Assembly: GCA_905182995.1 (NCBI GenBank)
Contig: CAJJDP010000187.1
Span: 21,736 to 43,637 of the forward strand
Length of the DNA: 21,902 bases
Direction of reading: 5' to 3'
Source: Paramecium octaurelia
Lineage: Eukaryota > Ciliophora > Oligohymenophorea > Peniculida > Parameciidae
Under the pieces are notes generated by a model. The model searched no databases and had not been told where the DNA came from. It was given only the letters and a program-made list of their open reading frames with translations. The number at the start of each line of letters is the position of its first letter. The stretch's first letter is position 1. A program made the translations under genes and the position numbers. Below, piece after piece: positions 19,534 through 21,902 of this stretch.

Positions 19534-21902
19534 ATGATGTTCATCCTTCTGATGATAACCCTATCTTAAGGGTAATATTCTTTATCGAATCAAGTTTTAA
19601 GCAAATCAACATTAATTGATTACCAAATGGTTGAATAAGTTGAAGTCGACTAATCAGATTAGAATTGTCTAACCTTTGGAATTTGGTCAAAATATAATCC
19701 ATTAGGTAATACAAAATTGAAGGGCGCTTATGGGCCATTTGACAGCAACTGCTTTTAAATACTAAACTCTCTTGATTATGCTACCTCAAGTCTCAATTTT
19801 ATTTAATATGATTGCGTCTATGATACCACAAAAGAAATCAAAAAATTCATCTAAATAGGATTGAGTTAGACTGATTAGTTTATATTTTCAATACAAGTAG
19901 AACCTTCTGAATATGAAGATTTCTGGTATTTTTTTTAAATTATCACAAATATCTAGAAAAAAAGTGTAGAATTAAAAATTTATTTTTAAATAAACTAGAT
20001 ATTTAAGGAAACTCTCGAACTTATTTTCCCTAATAAGAATTAATAATTATTCTTTAGATTTGGAGGGAGTTTAAAAGTAAAGAATTCAAATATTGCTTTG
20101 ATTGAATAAGGAAGAATATTCTCACTTTATCCAGGCTAATTAATTGTATATAACTATGAGATGAAGAGGATACCAATATATTTTGATTTTTAGTTGGAAA
20201 TTACTGAATTTTATTAAGAAATAAAAAATTGTGAATGTGTTGCAAATGTAGATATTGAAAAGAGCAATGTTCATTTACTATTTTTAAATAAATAGATTAT
20301 TGTTTTGCAGAATATCAATTGCAATTCATACACACTCGCTGGATGGCTATAGATATCACAAATTCATCAATCTTCTGAAGAATTTATTTATTAGTTCATG
20401 AAAATAAGTGCGAATGCAGATGGAATGCAAAATGAAAATCTAGCAACATTTCAGTTGTTTTATCAGATTTCGAATGCTAAAAATAAAATAATAATTACAA
20501 CTTATAAATACAACTTTCCTTCTGTTACATAAGACTTTGAAAATAATCCTTATATGATTAGAAGAGAATTAATTATATAAAATACTATTACTTCATGGTA
20601 ATATATTTATGTAAATCTGCATGATACAGTATTAGATTTCTCTATTATATTTTATGAAGCTTAAAATACTTAATCATATGAAACTTCGATTGATGTTAAA
20701 TAATTCCATAATTATTAATTAAAATTCACTTATGGAAACATTTAATAAAAACAATCAGATTATTTAGATGTAATTGTTCGAGATTTACTATTTATCAATT
20801 GTATTTAAGATTTAAAATAAGACAAATGCCATTAAAGCTGTTAAGAATGTGATGGCCCCACTAAGTATCATTGCTTAACTTGTTCTGAAGAATAAAAAAG
20901 AATATATATTCCAGAATTTAAATAATGTGCTTGTACATACGGCACAATTGATTATAATAATGAATGCATAGATTATATGGATTAAAAACTATAGTTAAAT
21001 CTTTAGTTTAATGTCAAATAAACAAAAAATTTATATTGTAAAGTAGGTTGATTTGAATTTAACGGAGATTGTATGAAATGGTAAATATATTCTGTATTAT
21101 TGTTTAGCCCTTAAGGAGTCTACAAAGATTTGTTAATATGCGTTGAATGTTTTTAAAATGTAGGTAAGTGGAGCCAAGCTCCAAATTGCAGAGATATTTT
21201 AGAATTAACTTAAATATATGGTTAATATCATGTACCTGAGATCAATAATTTTTATTTTTATGATTCTTCTGATCTAATCTCTACTTATATTCCTTTTTCT
21301 GACAGTATTGGCATTAGTATTCAAGATGAGTTTCATTTGTATTAACATTTTAGATACAGCTCTTAAATTTTCCTTTCTTTTTGTAATCAAAGAGAATCCA
21401 GTATGTATGATTAACATTTATGTTATGATTGCTAAATCTAGTATTGTTTAAGTTGTGGTTTAACAATAAATGATGATTTGCTTTGTTTAATATGTGATGA
21501 TTAAAGTGAACTTGTTAATGGTAAATGTAAACGTAGGGAACTTTTACTTATGCATCATGTTTACCACCATATTATGCATCATATTCTAGAGAGTGTAAGT
21601 TATGCACATTGGAAAATTGCCTATATTGTTTTGAATTCAAACGCTATCATTCTTATTTTGACATTAGTATTGAACTTGAAGATTTAACTGAAAATTACAC
21701 TGAGACACAGATTGGTTGTATGTTGTGTGAAACAGACTATAACTTTAATTTCAAACTTGGAATATGTTTAAAAAATGCTCCATCAATCGAGAATTGTGTA
21801 ATATCTGTTACTAAATTAACAAATGAGGAAATATGTTTAACATCTTCCTTAGATAATTTCCAGGTGTCAAGAGAGATTAATAGTTGCAATTTGTTAATAA
21901 CC
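19534..21902 (+). CDS. Second large furin-like membrane-protein gene, 5' part only, frame break near its end
   Basis: The start at 19534 (ATG ATG; the second is at 19537) opens a convincing signal peptide, MFILLMITLSQGQYSLSNQ. A low-cysteine ectodomain of about 415 residues follows, including LTFGIWSKYNPLG and GAYGPFDSNCFQ; I do not recognise its fold. At 20783 it joins, without an intron, the furin-like modules shared with the gene at 11388 (DLLFINC, then CHQSCQECDG). The frame is continuous from 19534 to about 21540, using many TAA/TAG Gln codons. At 21538-21541 one A is missing relative to the sister copy (GGGAAC against GGGAAAC), which shifts the frame so that the later Cys-rich sequence (CLPPYYASYSRECKLC) is lost. 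The gene continues past the right edge and by homology should have a beta-helix region and a C-terminal membrane domain. Location is inferred to be the cell surface. Confidence 0.85.
20783..21902 (+). repeat. Segmental duplication, copy 2 (partner 11461-12581)
   Basis: This is the near-identical partner of 11461-12581, running to the last base of the window. Differences from the other copy are at 21034, 21050, 21648 and 21780, plus one deleted A at 21540/21541. Its left boundary lies inside a continuous coding frame, whereas the partner's boundary joins unrelated sequence, so this copy is more likely the ancestral arrangement. Confidence 0.97.

Noticed and set aside
1..21902. Bacterial features (operons, ribosome binding sites, CRISPR, insertion sequences), tRNA or rRNA genes, and telomeric repeats
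   Set aside because: None was seen. The genetic code and tiny introns show a ciliate nuclear genome, and neither window end carries G-rich telomere repeats.

Overview
The window looks like macronuclear-type DNA of a ciliate, most likely a Paramecium or close relative. The evidence is direct. Long cysteine-rich reading frames run only if TAA and TAG are read as glutamine and TGA is the sole stop. The one large multi-exon gene is interrupted by introns of 21-25 nt with GT...AG ends, a size typical of Paramecium. The DNA is strongly AT-rich, genes are close together on both strands, and no rRNA, tRNA, CRISPR or transposase gene was seen. Translations were done by hand. Most of each gene was read codon by codon; the 7.6 kb minus-strand gene was read as spaced blocks that all kept one phase.

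Layout. (1) Positions 1-7579, minus strand: a giant secreted cysteine-rich protein resembling Paramecium surface antigens. It starts at 7579 and runs off the left edge. A single N at 4101 sits exactly between two copies (about 97% alike) of a 1455-bp segment and shifts the apparent frame by one. (2) Positions 7580-10805: no intact gene. There are short open frames and a decayed tetratricopeptide-repeat (TPR) gene at about 8839-9635. (3) Positions 11388-18500, plus strand: a very large membrane protein with furin-like cysteine modules, a long beta-helix-like ectodomain, an EGF-like module and a multi-pass C-terminal membrane domain. It has six tiny introns and one unexplained +1 frame change near 15283-15340. 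(4) Positions 18737-19250, minus strand: a broken relic of the CGDG-type cysteine repeats also found in the first gene. (5) Positions 19534 to the right edge, plus strand: the start of a second member of the large membrane-protein family, with a proper signal peptide and about 415 residues of ectodomain. From 20783 onward it is 99.6% identical to 11461-12581.

The genes do not form a pathway. They are surface or secreted proteins of two cysteine-rich families. The locus appears to be evolving by duplication, truncation and decay: two near-identical duplications, two relics and two apparent frame breaks in 22 kb. Some of this may be assembly error, notably at the N and at the duplicated right end. 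The most interesting item is the plus-strand pair: one gene has lost the family's usual N-terminus at a sharp breakpoint, yet it remains open in frame and has a signal-peptide-like start immediately upstream of the break.
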